A stretch of 64,000 nucleotides of DNA from Bacillota bacterium (GCA_023426245.1 JAFABB010000044.1:1-64000), one strand, 5' to 3'; shown: positions 54,058 to 62,397, numbered from the stretch's first letter. Translations and numbers: made by a program. Notes: generated by a model from the sequence alone, not told the origin.

Positions 54058-55080
54058 ATGAAGAGGATACCTGTAGAAGAAGCTGTTGGAATGGTACTCG
54101 CCCATGATATGACGGAAATCATTCCGGGTCAATCGAAGGGCGCTGCGTTTAAAAAGGGGCACATCATAACCAATGAAGATATTCCTCATTTGTTAAATAT
54201 GGGAAAAGAGAATATATATGTTATAGAGTATAAAGAGGATGAAATTCATGAAAATGAAGCGGCCATTAGAATGGCGAGAGCAGCAGCGGGCCAGGGCATA
54301 ACATTTTCGGAACCCTCGGAGGGGAAAGTTAACCTTTTAGTAGGTTGTAGAGGACTTCTTAAAGTTAATGCGGGAGCATTATTGGAGATTAATTCAATCG
54401 AAGAAATTGTTTTTTCAACACTTCATTCCGATAGGTTGGTTGATGGAAATACGATTGCCGCCGCTACCAAAATAATACCTTTAAAAATAGCAGAAAAAAA
54501 GATAGCATCCATGGAAAAGGTTTGTTCAGAAAATTATCCGGTTATCCAGGTAATGCCTTTGCATCAATTAAAGGCCGGTGTTGTGACAACCGGGAATGAA
54601 ATATTTTATAAAAGAATTCCCGACCAGTTTGGACCGGTTCTCATTGAAAAGTTTAGAGAATTGGGCTCCGAAGTCATCAAACAGATTTTTTCAAAAGATG
54701 ATCCCGATATGATAGCTGAATCCATCAAGACATTAATAAAAGAAGGGGCGGATATGATTCTGGTCACAGGAGGAATGTCTGTTGATCAGGATGATGTGAC
54801 CCCAAGTGGAGTAAAAATGGCCGGAGCACAAATATTATCCTACGGCGCTCCTACAATGCCGGGAGCTATGTTTCTCCTTTCATATATAAAGGATATTCCG
54901 GTATTAGGATTGCCCGGATGTGTTATGTACAACAAAAGAACAATTTTTGACTTGGTGGTTCCGAGATTGGCGGCAGGAGAAAAAATTGAAAGAAGAGATA
55001 TTATCCGGTATGCCCACGGAGGATTATGTTCAGGATGTAAGGATTGCCGATATCCGAATTGTGGATTCGGCAAAGGGTGA
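54058..55080 (+). CDS. MoeA-like molybdopterin-binding protein with Cys-rich tail
   Basis: 340 residues. The MoaB/MogA-type molybdopterin fold occupies about 170-310: VVTTGNEIFYKRI near 179, DMILVTGGMSVDQDDVTPSG near 236 and GAPTMPGAMFLL near 261, LGLPGCVMYNKRT near 280. The N-terminal 150 residues differ from normal MoeA domains. The last residues, CSGCKDCRYPNCGFGKG, hold four Cys (CxxCxxCx4C) suited to a metal site. First gene after the sigma-54 promoter, with TAGGAGG. Probably handles the cofactor for the aldehyde oxidoreductase. Confidence 0.82.
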   Translation: MKRIPVEEAVGMVLAHDMTEIIPGQSKGAAFKKGHIITNEDIPHLLNMGKENIYVIEYKEDEIHENEAAIRMARAAAGQGITFSEPSEGKVNLLVGCRGLLKVNAGALLEINSIEEIVFSTLHSDRLVDGNTIAAATKIIPLKIAEKKIASMEKVCSENYPVIQVMPLHQLKAGVVTTGNEIFYKRIPDQFGPVLIEKFRELGSEVIKQIFSKDDPDMIAESIKTLIKEGADMILVTGGMSVDQDDVTPSGVKMAGAQILSYGAPTMPGAMFLLSYIKDIPVLGLPGCVMYNKRTIFDLVVPRLAAGEKIERRDIIRYAHGGLCSGCKDCRYPNCGFGKG

Positions 55081-55104
55081 ACTAAGGTCGTGAAGGAGTA
55101 GGGT

Positions 55105-55311
55105 ATGAAAGAGGAAAGCGGACAAAATTTTTCATGGATATGTGATAAATGCAAGGAAAAATTGGTACCAGGCCAGGTTAAAGTATCCTATCTGGGAGGA
55201 AATTTTGAAGTGGAACTGTTGAAGTGTCCTCGGTGTAATCGTGTATTTATCAGTGAGGATCTGGCCCTGGGAAAGATGCTGGAGGTTGAAAAGGGACTGG
55301 AGGATAAATAA
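55105..55311 (+). CDS. Small two-CxxC redox/zinc-ribbon protein (DVU_1557-like)
   Basis: 68 residues. CDKC at about 13-16 and CPRC at about 41-44 make a rubredoxin- or zinc-ribbon-like knuckle pair. Matches in size and order the small redox protein of the Desulfovibrio DVU_1551-1559 aldehyde oxidoreductase cluster (recalled, not searched). Role unknown; electron or metal transfer in cofactor maturation is inference. AAGGAG precedes the ATG; 25 nt after the MoeA-like gene. Confidence 0.72.
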   Translation: MKEESGQNFSWICDKCKEKLVPGQVKVSYLGGNFEVELLKCPRCNRVFISEDLALGKMLEVEKGLEDK

Positions 55312-55312
55312 C

Positions 55313-56047
55313 GTGAAATACTGCAATGCATATGAAGAGGATCCCATGACCGAAATGCTGGGTGAAACTCTCAGACCGGGAGGATTTAGCCTGACTGAAA
55401 AGGGTGTGCAGTTCTGCCAGATTTCACCTGAAGATACAGTGCTTGATTTGGGTTGCGGCCGGGGAGCCACTGTAAACTACCTCCGTGATAAACATCATAT
55501 AAAGGCAGTCGGTATCGATCCTTCCCTTAAACTGATCAATCTTGCAAAAGAGGAGTGCGGCTATGCCGGCTTTTTTCTGGGGAACGGGGAAAATCTTCCG
55601 TTTTCCGATAATACTTTTCATTGTGTGTTTGCAGAATGCACCTTGTCTTTGATGGATGACCTGGATAGCACGATAAAACAAGTACACAGGGTATTAAAAG
55701 AGGATGGCTGGTTTGTTATTACGGATGTCTTTGCTAAAAATCCGGATGGAGTGGGTGAACTGAATCATTTTGCCTTTAACAGTTGCATGAGGGGCCTTCA
55801 TAACCTTGCAAATTTGATGGAAAAGCTCAAGGGAACGGGTTTTATCATTGAGCTTTCAGAAGATCACAGTCATCTATTAAAGGATTTATTGGTTAAAATA
55901 GGATTCCGTTATGGATCGATGAGCGCTTTCTGGAATGTAACTGCCCATGACTGTATTGATGGTTGCAGGTTTCAGGAAACTCTGAAGCTTTGTAAACCCG
56001 GTTATTTTATGATGGTTGCCAAAAAAGGAGGAGTCGGTATTGGATGA
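55313..56047 (+). CDS. SAM-dependent methyltransferase (DVU_1556-like)
   Basis: 244 residues from a GTG at 55313, nine nt after GGAGG and one nt after the previous stop; the frame is open further upstream over the preceding gene. Class I methyltransferase: VLDLGCGRGATVNYL near 43 for SAM, VGIDPSLKLINLA near 65, FHCVFAECTLSLMDDL near 102. It begins KYCNAYEEDPMTEMLG and has several Cys in the second half (HDCIDGCRF). Part of a conserved cluster with the radical SAM protein downstream. Its acceptor is unknown. Confidence 0.82.
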   Translation: MKYCNAYEEDPMTEMLGETLRPGGFSLTEKGVQFCQISPEDTVLDLGCGRGATVNYLRDKHHIKAVGIDPSLKLINLAKEECGYAGFFLGNGENLPFSDNTFHCVFAECTLSLMDDLDSTIKQVHRVLKEDGWFVITDVFAKNPDGVGELNHFAFNSCMRGLHNLANLMEKLKGTGFIIELSEDHSHLLKDLLVKIGFRYGSMSAFWNVTAHDCIDGCRFQETLKLCKPGYFMMVAKKGGVGIG

Positions 56048-56492
56048 CTTGGCCTTTAAAATGTTCAAATTGGTAAATTTAGGATATTGCTGCACTCAAA
56101 TTATGATGAAAATGGCACTGGACGAAGAAGAAAAAGAAAACGGGGATTTGCTAAGAGCTGTAAATGGCCTCTGCATGGGTGTCGGCCGTACGCAGAAAAC
56201 ATGTGGAGTGCTGACCGGCGGAATTGCAATTCTGGGGCTTTACGCTGGAAAAGGAAATGACAGGGAATACCCCAAACAGGAGTATTCCGGGATGGTTGAT
56301 GAATACAGGGAATGGTTTGAATTGGAATTTGGAAGCACGGAATGCGTGGATATTATCGGAGTATGCAGTGTGACGGATTATACCACCAATCAAGAGTATC
56401 GACTAAAATGCGGGGATACCCTGAAAAAAAGTTATCAAAAGATACAGGAGATATTGAGGGATCACAATTTTGAATTCGGAAGCAGGGAATAA
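56040..56492 (+). CDS. C-GCAxxG-C-C family protein (DVU_1555-like)
   Basis: 150 residues from a TTG at 56040, eight nt after GGAGG and overlapping the methyltransferase end by 8 nt; a TTG at 56016 in frame would remove the ribosome site. Conserved Cys lie in GYCCTQIM near 15, NGLCMGVGRTQKTCGVLTGG near 40-60 and STECVDIIGVC near 95-105, the pattern of the C-GCAxxG-C-C family. These proteins are thought to bind a cofactor or metal through the Cys set, with no proven function. It directly precedes the radical SAM gene. Confidence 0.8.
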   Translation: MDDLAFKMFKLVNLGYCCTQIMMKMALDEEEKENGDLLRAVNGLCMGVGRTQKTCGVLTGGIAILGLYAGKGNDREYPKQEYSGMVDEYREWFELEFGSTECVDIIGVCSVTDYTTNQEYRLKCGDTLKKSYQKIQEILRDHNFEFGSRE

Positions 56493-56494
56493 TC

Positions 56495-57895
56495 ATGGAT
56501 GTACCCATGCGTGTCGGTAAAGCTGCAGATGTAATCCATACAACTGAAAGTTTATGCCCGGTATGTTTGGCAAAAATACCAGCAAGGCATGTTTTGGTAA
56601 ATGAAGATATTTATATCCAGAAAACCTGTGAAGAGCATGGAGATTTTTCTACTATCATCTGGCGCGGGCAAAGCGAACCGGCTTATACTTCCTGGAAAAA
56701 GAACAAATGGCCGGTGCACTCTCAAAGGCTTTTGACGCCGGTGGAAAGAGGATGCCCCTATGACTGTGGTTTATGCGCCGAACATAGACAGCAAACATGT
56801 TGCGTGTTGCTGGAGGTAACACAGCGCTGCAATTTGAACTGCAATTTTTGTTTTGCCGGCGCTGGAGGAGATAGTATCGATCCCTCCTTGGATCGTATCA
56901 GGGAGTGGCTGAAAATTCTTGTCGAAGCTGGAAAACCTTTTATTCATATTTCGGGGGGAGAACCGACTGTAAGAAATGATTTGCCGGAAATCATTCAAAT
57001 GGCAAAGGAAATGGAATTTCCATATATCCAATTAAACACCAATGGACTTCGTTTAGCTGGGGAACCCGAATATGTAAAAATACTTAAGGAATCTGGATTA
57101 TCTGCGGTTTTTATGCAGTTTGACGGAACGGAAGACGGGATATACCGGCAGCTTCGGGGAGATAATCTGCTTGCGGTGAAAGAAAACGCCATTAAAAACT
57201 GCGCTGATAATAACCTTGGAGTTGTGCTGGTACCTACCGTTGTCCCGGAGGTTAACGTGCACAATATTGGAGAAATCATTCAGTTTGGATTGTCAAAAGC
57301 TCCTGATGTCAGAGGAATTCATTTTCAACCTGTAAGTTATTTTGGCAGATATCCGGCTCCTCCTTTGAATCATCAACGGATAACGTTACCTGAGGTATTA
57401 AGAGAAATTGAAAGTCAGAGCGGTGGTAAATTTAAGATCGGAAATTTTGCGCCATCGGGTTGTGACCATGCACGCTGCGGGTTTCATGGGGATTTTGTAG
57501 TCATGCCGGATAGCAGTATAAAACCGTTGACAGTCAAAAAAGAGGTAAGTTGCTGCTGTAAAAAAGATTCCTCCGGAGTTGAAAAAAACCGGAATTTTGT
57601 AGCCCGCAGATGGGTAAGAGATAATTCTCAAGAAAACCAAAGTTTGAATAAATCCGGCTGTGAAATGGATGAATTGGATATCTTTATTACTCGAGTCAAA
57701 TCTCATGGTTTTACTATAACCGGAATGGCTTTTCAGGATTGCTGGAACATTGATCTTGAAAGACTGCGGGAATGCAGTTTACATGTATTAAACCCCGAGG
57801 GCAAGATCATTCCCTTCTGTGCATATAACGTCAGTAGTAGTGAGGGAAAATCACTTTACAGGAAAAATGTTGAATCGTCTAAAATGAGGAGTTAA
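56495..57895 (+). CDS. Radical SAM protein of the aldehyde oxidoreductase cluster (TrsS-like)
   Basis: 466 residues. An N-terminal CPVC near 22, a CPYDCGLC motif near 88, then the radical SAM triad in CNLNCNFC near 111 and ISGGEPTVRNDL near 150. In the C-terminal third, CDHARCGFHGDFVVM near 322 and a CCCKK run near 350 may bind more Fe-S clusters. Desulfovibrio-type clusters encode a radical SAM (seleno)protein at this place; here no TGA interrupts the frame, so it uses Cys. A peptide or cofactor modification on the molybdenum enzyme is a reasonable guess. It begins 2 nt after the previous stop. Confidence 0.83.
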   Translation: MDVPMRVGKAADVIHTTESLCPVCLAKIPARHVLVNEDIYIQKTCEEHGDFSTIIWRGQSEPAYTSWKKNKWPVHSQRLLTPVERGCPYDCGLCAEHRQQTCCVLLEVTQRCNLNCNFCFAGAGGDSIDPSLDRIREWLKILVEAGKPFIHISGGEPTVRNDLPEIIQMAKEMEFPYIQLNTNGLRLAGEPEYVKILKESGLSAVFMQFDGTEDGIYRQLRGDNLLAVKENAIKNCADNNLGVVLVPTVVPEVNVHNIGEIIQFGLSKAPDVRGIHFQPVSYFGRYPAPPLNHQRITLPEVLREIESQSGGKFKIGNFAPSGCDHARCGFHGDFVVMPDSSIKPLTVKKEVSCCCKKDSSGVEKNRNFVARRWVRDNSQENQSLNKSGCEMDELDIFITRVKSHGFTITGMAFQDCWNIDLERLRECSLHVLNPEGKIIPFCAYNVSSSEGKSLYRKNVESSKMRS

Positions 57896-57897
57896 TC

Positions 57898-59205
57898 ATG
57901 AAGGTGACGCCGCTTGAGGATTGGATTATTGACAAATCAGGAATCAAGGAGAAGAAACCGGAGCTTCTTGCGGAGTACCAACTGAATAAGCTAAGAGAGA
58001 CCTTGTATTATGTTAAGAAAAATAGCCGGTTTTATGGCGAAAGATTAGGCAGTATCGATGAGGATAAGATTAACTCTTTCAATGATTTTAAAAATATTCC
58101 TTTTACCTATCCGTATCATATAAGGCAAAATCCGTTAAATTTCTTGTGTATGCCACAGGGAGAAATCACAAGAATCGTCACCATTAAGAGTTCAGGAACA
58201 AGCGGAGCAGAAAAGAGAATCTATTTTTCAGAACAGGATTTAAACCTGACCATTGATTTTTTTAAAGTTGGAATGAGTTGTTTAACTGACAAAAACGATC
58301 GGGTTATGGTCCTTCTTCCCGGAGAAAGCTTTGGCAGTATAGGAGATTTATTAAAAAAAGCTCTGGAAATGTCGAATGTAGAATGCATTAACCATGGTGT
58401 TGTTGTAGATCCGGAAAAAACAGCTAAAAGCATCATGGAAAATGATATTACCTGTATTGTTGGAATTCCTATGCAGGTGTTAAATTTAAGCAGATTGAAA
58501 AGGGATGTATTTAAAAGCAGGATAAAGAAAGTCCTTTTGAGTACGGATTATGTGCCGGATGTTTTAATTCACGAATTGACACATCAATATGGGTGTAAGG
58601 TCTTCGCACATTATGGAATGACCGAGATGGGTTACGGTGGAGGCGTGGAGTGTGGAGCCCTGGATGGGTATCATATGAGGGAGGCCGATTTATATCTTGA
58701 AGTAGTAAACCCTGATACAGGAGAAGCAGTTCCAGACGGACAATCAGGTGAAGTGGTATTTACTACCCTCACCAGGAAGGCCATGCCTTTCATAAGATAC
58801 CGAACAGGTGATATAGCTTCCTTCGCTTCAAACCCTTGCGCCTGCGGTACTTTTTTAAAAACAATGAAAAAAGTTTTGGGGAGAATCGCTAATAAGGTAC
58901 TAATCGGTGAGAATCAATTTTTATATTTAAGGGAACTGGATGAAACGATCTTGAAATTTAAGGAAGTTTTGGATTATCAAGCTTATATTGCCGATGAAAA
59001 CCTTCTCAGAGTCGAGATTCAATCAGATAATCCATCCATATCAATGAAAAATGATATTGAGCAGAGTGTTCAAACATTATTGTATCAAAATCTCGGGTAC
59101 GAAATGAAGCTTGATGTTATTACCAATCCTGACAGCAATCCGGAAAAAATAACGAATAGTATGGTAAAAAGAAAAATTGGCGATTTTAGGGGAGCTGGGA
59201 TATGA
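57898..59205 (+). CDS. AMP-dependent CoA-ligase-like protein (DVU_1553-like)
   Basis: 435 residues of the phenylacetate-CoA ligase branch of adenylating enzymes: IKSSGTSGAEKRIYF near 98 is the P-loop, AHYGMTEMGYGGGVEC near 238 the A4/A5 region and FIRYRTGDIASFA near 299 the A7/A8 core. C-terminal domain short but present, with KRKIGDF near the end carrying the likely catalytic Lys. The residue after the P-loop and the Cys-rich NPCACG differ from true phenylacetate ligases. In this setting it probably activates an acid for cofactor or protein modification rather than for catabolism. Overlaps the next gene by 4 nt. Confidence 0.8.
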   Translation: MKVTPLEDWIIDKSGIKEKKPELLAEYQLNKLRETLYYVKKNSRFYGERLGSIDEDKINSFNDFKNIPFTYPYHIRQNPLNFLCMPQGEITRIVTIKSSGTSGAEKRIYFSEQDLNLTIDFFKVGMSCLTDKNDRVMVLLPGESFGSIGDLLKKALEMSNVECINHGVVVDPEKTAKSIMENDITCIVGIPMQVLNLSRLKRDVFKSRIKKVLLSTDYVPDVLIHELTHQYGCKVFAHYGMTEMGYGGGVECGALDGYHMREADLYLEVVNPDTGEAVPDGQSGEVVFTTLTRKAMPFIRYRTGDIASFASNPCACGTFLKTMKKVLGRIANKVLIGENQFLYLRELDETILKFKEVLDYQAYIADENLLRVEIQSDNPSISMKNDIEQSVQTLLYQNLGYEMKLDVITNPDSNPEKITNSMVKRKIGDFRGAGI

Positions 59206-60311
59206 AAAATAATAGCATAGCATCTATTATTATATCCGGTGGCTATTCCTCAAGAATGGGGAGTTTTAAGCCGTTTCTAAATTTCGGGGAAAAATCAGCA
59301 GTCGAAATGATTGTTGATACTTATAAAAGCTCTGGTATTCATGATATTATCGTTGTGGCAGGTTACAAAGGCAGTGAAGTTGCAGAAAAACTGAAGGGCT
59401 CAGACGTCCTATGCATCCAAAACGAAAATTATGCAGAAGGAATGTTTACCTCGGTAATCAAAGGTGTTAAAGCTTTAGACGGTAATGTTGCCGCATTTTT
59501 TATGCAGCCGGTCGATATTCCTCTTGTAAAGAAGACTACGATCGAGGTATTGAAAAACAAGTATCTGGAAAACGGTAAAGGTATCATTTATCCTGCTTTT
59601 TGCGGCAGTCTGGGGCATCCTCCGCTGATAGATTGTAAATATAAAGAGGCAATATTAAGGAGTAACGGGGAAGGCGGATTGAAGAGGATTCTAAAGGAAT
59701 ATTCTGGTGATTCAATCCATGTACCTGTTTTTGACAAGGCTGTACTTATGGATATGGATACCAAAGAGGACTATGAAAAACTGCTTGGATATTTTAACGC
59801 TGCTGCACCTGACTTGGAGGAGTGTTACAGCATTCTGGATATTTATAATGTACCTGACAATATAAAAAGACATTGCAGTAAAGTTTCAGAGGTGTCTGCT
59901 GGAATTTTTCGCAGTCTGGATAATGCAGGATATGAGCTTAATGAATGTGCCTTGAAGGCTGCGGCGATGCTTCATGATATTGCAAAAATGGAAGAAAACC
60001 ATGCCCGGACAGGAGAAAATATTTTGAAAGAGATGGGGTATGGGAAAGTAGGTTCAATCATTGGTAGTCATACCGATATTGAAGTAGCTGATGATCCAGG
60101 GAGAATTACCGAAGCTGAAATATTATATCTGGCAGATAAACTTGTTAGAGAAGATGAAGTAATATCCATTGAGGAAAGATTCAAGCTGTCCCTCAATCAT
60201 TATAAAGATAGCCCTGAAGTATTGAGGAAGATAGAAAATAGAAGGGATGCTACTTATAAAATAATCAAAAAAATTGCGGCAGCAACGGGCAAAGGTTTTA
60301 TATATGGATAG
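59202..60311 (+). CDS. NTP transferase (MocA-like) fused to an HD phosphohydrolase domain
   Basis: 369 residues. N-terminal nucleotidyltransferase (about 1-200): IIISGGYSSRMGSFKPFLNF near 10, EGMFTSVIKGV near 87, MQPVDIPLVKK near 106 and GHPPLID near 141, the MocA/MobA pattern for making molybdopterin cytosine dinucleotide. The C-terminal part (about 215-369) is an HD domain: MLHDIAKMEENHARTG near 256 with H-D, then HTDIEV. The fusion suggests making and breaking a nucleotide-linked cofactor, or proofreading. Overlaps both neighbours. Confidence 0.86.
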   Translation: MKNNSIASIIISGGYSSRMGSFKPFLNFGEKSAVEMIVDTYKSSGIHDIIVVAGYKGSEVAEKLKGSDVLCIQNENYAEGMFTSVIKGVKALDGNVAAFFMQPVDIPLVKKTTIEVLKNKYLENGKGIIYPAFCGSLGHPPLIDCKYKEAILRSNGEGGLKRILKEYSGDSIHVPVFDKAVLMDMDTKEDYEKLLGYFNAAAPDLEECYSILDIYNVPDNIKRHCSKVSEVSAGIFRSLDNAGYELNECALKAAAMLHDIAKMEENHARTGENILKEMGYGKVGSIIGSHTDIEVADDPGRITEAEILYLADKLVREDEVISIEERFKLSLNHYKDSPEVLRKIENRRDATYKIIKKIAAATGKGFIYG

Positions 60312-60912
60312 GAAGATATTTTTGATAAGACATGGCCAAATAGAATATGGAAGTGAAAAACGCTATATCGGTATGACGGATATACCGTTAAGCAATACAG
60401 GGATTGAACAGGTAACAAAACTTAAGAAGTTTTTTTCAGGTGTAGCGATTGAAAAGGCTTTTACCAGCCCATTAAAAAGATGTATGCAAACCGCAGAGAT
60501 CCTGCTTGAGGGCAGTAATATTAGCTGGGTAGTAGTTGATGAATTAAGGGAAATCAATATGGGGGAATGGGAAAACCAGACTCTGGATTATATAAAAGAC
60601 CACTTTCACGAAATGTATGATAAAAGGGGATCAAATATTGATACCTTTGTACCGCCGGGCGGAGAAAGCTTTGAACAGCTGCAAAAAAGAGTCATGCCAG
60701 TCTTTGAATCCATCGCTCTAAATACTACTCGGAATACTCTCATTATCAGTCATGCCGGAGTAAACAGGGTTATATTAAGTAAGCTTTTCGATTTTCCTTT
60801 GAAGGAGATATTCAAAATCACTCAGCCTTATGGTTGTATAAACCAGCTTAGCTGGGATATAACCTGCCACAGGTGGCAGTGGAAGCAAAAACAAATCAGC
60901 AGGAATCAATAA
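60304..60912 (+). CDS. Histidine phosphatase (phosphoglycerate mutase-like)
   Basis: 202 residues from the ATG at 60304, which overlaps the preceding stop by 8 nt; the frame is open from a TTG at 60274. Catalytic FLIRHGQIEYG near 7, with the second Arg in TSPLKRCMQTAEIL near 55, Glu in REINMGEWENQTLD near 82 and the second His in ISHAGVNR near 146. Resembles CobC/PhpB-type phosphatases that dephosphorylate cofactor precursors. In this operon it may act on a pterin or nucleotide phosphate. A Trp-rich tail (CHRWQWKQKQ) is odd. Confidence 0.85.
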   Translation: MDRKIFLIRHGQIEYGSEKRYIGMTDIPLSNTGIEQVTKLKKFFSGVAIEKAFTSPLKRCMQTAEILLEGSNISWVVVDELREINMGEWENQTLDYIKDHFHEMYDKRGSNIDTFVPPGGESFEQLQKRVMPVFESIALNTTRNTLIISHAGVNRVILSKLFDFPLKEIFKITQPYGCINQLSWDITCHRWQWKQKQISRNQ

Positions 60913-60935
60913 AATGAAAGAGGAGTATAAGTGGG

Positions 60936-62018
60936 ATGAGTGCAGATATTTACAGAAGTCTGAAAAGTGAATTGGATAAAGGGAAAAAAGCTGTAGTGGT
61001 TACATTCATGAACGATGGAGATAGTGGCAGAGGTTCTTTTCATCATAAAATTATTCTTACAGAAGAGCAGCTGCATACTTCTAATACTATCCATTGCCTG
61101 GATGAAACGGCTGTTGATAAGGCAAAATTGGCTTTGAAGACAGGAAATCTGCAATATTTTCAATCTTCGAAGGGTGCAAGTAGCTTGATCGAACCGTATT
61201 TTCCTGAACCTCATCTCATCGTTTTGGGCGGTGGGCATATTGCGAAGCCTTTAGTTGAATTTGGCTCTAAAGTCGGATTTTTAGTTACTGTGGTTGATGA
61301 CAGGCCGATGTTCGCCTACAAGAGTAGATTTCCCGATGCTGAGAAGGTAATTTGCGAGAACTTTAATAATTGCTTCACAGGGCTTAATCTGAATGAAGCA
61401 TCTTTCGTAGTTATTGTGACTAGGGGACATCGGAATGATATGGATTGCCTGAAACAGGTGTTGAACTATAAAACCGCCTATACGGGAATGATTGGCTCCA
61501 AACGGCGCGTGAAAATTGTTAAAGAACAGCTTTTGAATGAAGGATACCCGGGTGAACTGATCAATAAAGTTAATGCTCCCATCGGTCTTGAAATAGGAGC
61601 CATTACACCCGAAGAAATTGCAATATCTATAATAGCACAGGTCATCAGTTATAGAAGACTTGTAAGCACATCAACAGAAACTTCCGTTAAGGTAAATTGG
61701 CCTGAACTTGACCGGTCGGTACTGGATGAACTATGTAAAGATACGGGGGAACCCAAGGCACTGATTACGATTATTGAGACGGAAGGTTCGGTGCCGCGAA
61801 AAGCAGGAGCTAAAATGCTTGTATGGCCGTATGGAATGACGATGGGAAGTATCGGCGGTGGATGTGCTGAAGGAGAAGTAATTAATACTGCTTGGCGGAT
61901 TATAGGAAGCGGCGGGTTCAATATCCATGATATCGATATGACGGGTCAAATCGCCGAAGAGGAAGGTATGGTTTGCGGTGGTATGATGAGAGTGTTGATA
62001 GAAGACTATACTGGATAA
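60936..62018 (+). CDS. XdhC-family maturation factor with an extra C-terminal XdhC domain
   Basis: 360 residues. The first 85 residues are a diverged XdhC/CoxI domain; the Rossmann part follows with PHLIVLGGGHIAKPLVEFG near 91 and VVIVTRGHRNDMDCLKQVL near 163 plus GMIGSKRRV near 188. A second, well-conserved XdhC domain is at about 272-350 (EGSVPRKAGAKMLVWPYG, GSIGGGCAEGEV). XdhC binds molybdenum cofactor, protects it during sulfuration and inserts it. Last gene of the first sigma-54 unit. AGGAG ten nt before the ATG. Confidence 0.88.
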   Translation: MSADIYRSLKSELDKGKKAVVVTFMNDGDSGRGSFHHKIILTEEQLHTSNTIHCLDETAVDKAKLALKTGNLQYFQSSKGASSLIEPYFPEPHLIVLGGGHIAKPLVEFGSKVGFLVTVVDDRPMFAYKSRFPDAEKVICENFNNCFTGLNLNEASFVVIVTRGHRNDMDCLKQVLNYKTAYTGMIGSKRRVKIVKEQLLNEGYPGELINKVNAPIGLEIGAITPEEIAISIIAQVISYRRLVSTSTETSVKVNWPELDRSVLDELCKDTGEPKALITIIETEGSVPRKAGAKMLVWPYGMTMGSIGGGCAEGEVINTAWRIIGSGGFNIHDIDMTGQIAEEEGMVCGGMMRVLIEDYTG

Positions 62019-62075
62019 GCAGAGAAGGATTCGTTATTTATTAACTTCATAATTGAATAACCATTTTAAACGCTG

Positions 62076-62252
62076 TTAATCGATATTCATCATTTCCAAC
62101 GAGGGCCAATCTACGATTTTCTTCTTCTGAATCATTGTGATTGCTTTGGCTTGAAAAATTGCATTTTCCGGTTGACGGAATTTATTTCCCCAACGCCAGG
62201 CATACTTTCCCGGCTTCTCTGGATCGTTTGCAAATTCGCCTAAATTTTTACC
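62076..62252 (-). pseudogene. Truncated minus-strand coding fragment, unrecognised
   Basis: The minus strand is open for 58 codons with protein-like composition (PEKPGKYAWRWGNKF, then KKKIVDWPSLEMM) to a TAA at 62076. It has a TGA directly before and no start or ribosome site, so it looks like the C-terminal end of a lost gene. The family is not recognised. It abuts the activator tail remnant on the other strand. Confidence 0.4.
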
Positions 62253-62254
62253 TC

Positions 62255-62302
62255 AGGTATGAAATTGAATGTTCCAAAATGAAGCAGTGTTCCAATTTAT
62301 AA
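62255..62302 (+). pseudogene. Remnant of the end of a second activator gene
   Basis: In frame to a TAA it reads RYEIECSKMKQCSNL, against KYCIKCSEMERCSNL at the end of the activator at 51961-53919: ten of fifteen residues identical and all Cys but one kept. The following ~110 bp, including dyads and promoter, also match. This points to duplication of the activator 3' end with its downstream promoter. Confidence 0.65.
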
Positions 62303-62339
62303 CATGTAACTTCGATAATTTATGTTCCACAACAGAACA
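62270..62339 (+). promoter_or_regulatory. Enhancer (UAS) with three 17-bp dyads, copy B
   Basis: Sites at 62270-62286 (TGTTCCAAAATGAAGCA), 62288-62304 (TGTTCCAATTTATAACA) and 62323-62339 (TGTTCCACAACAGAACA). The third is the best dyad, TGTTCC-N5-AGAACA. Offsets equal those of copy A at 53887. Confidence 0.75.
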
Positions 62340-62397
62340 AAACTTAAAAATATATCGATTATATTCGAATACTAACGTATTTTAACGGTTTTTGTGG

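Noticed and set aside
56495..57895. Selenocysteine in the radical SAM protein or nearby oxidoreductase genes
   Set aside because: Homologs can be selenoproteins, but these frames contain no in-frame TGA; expected positions are Cys.
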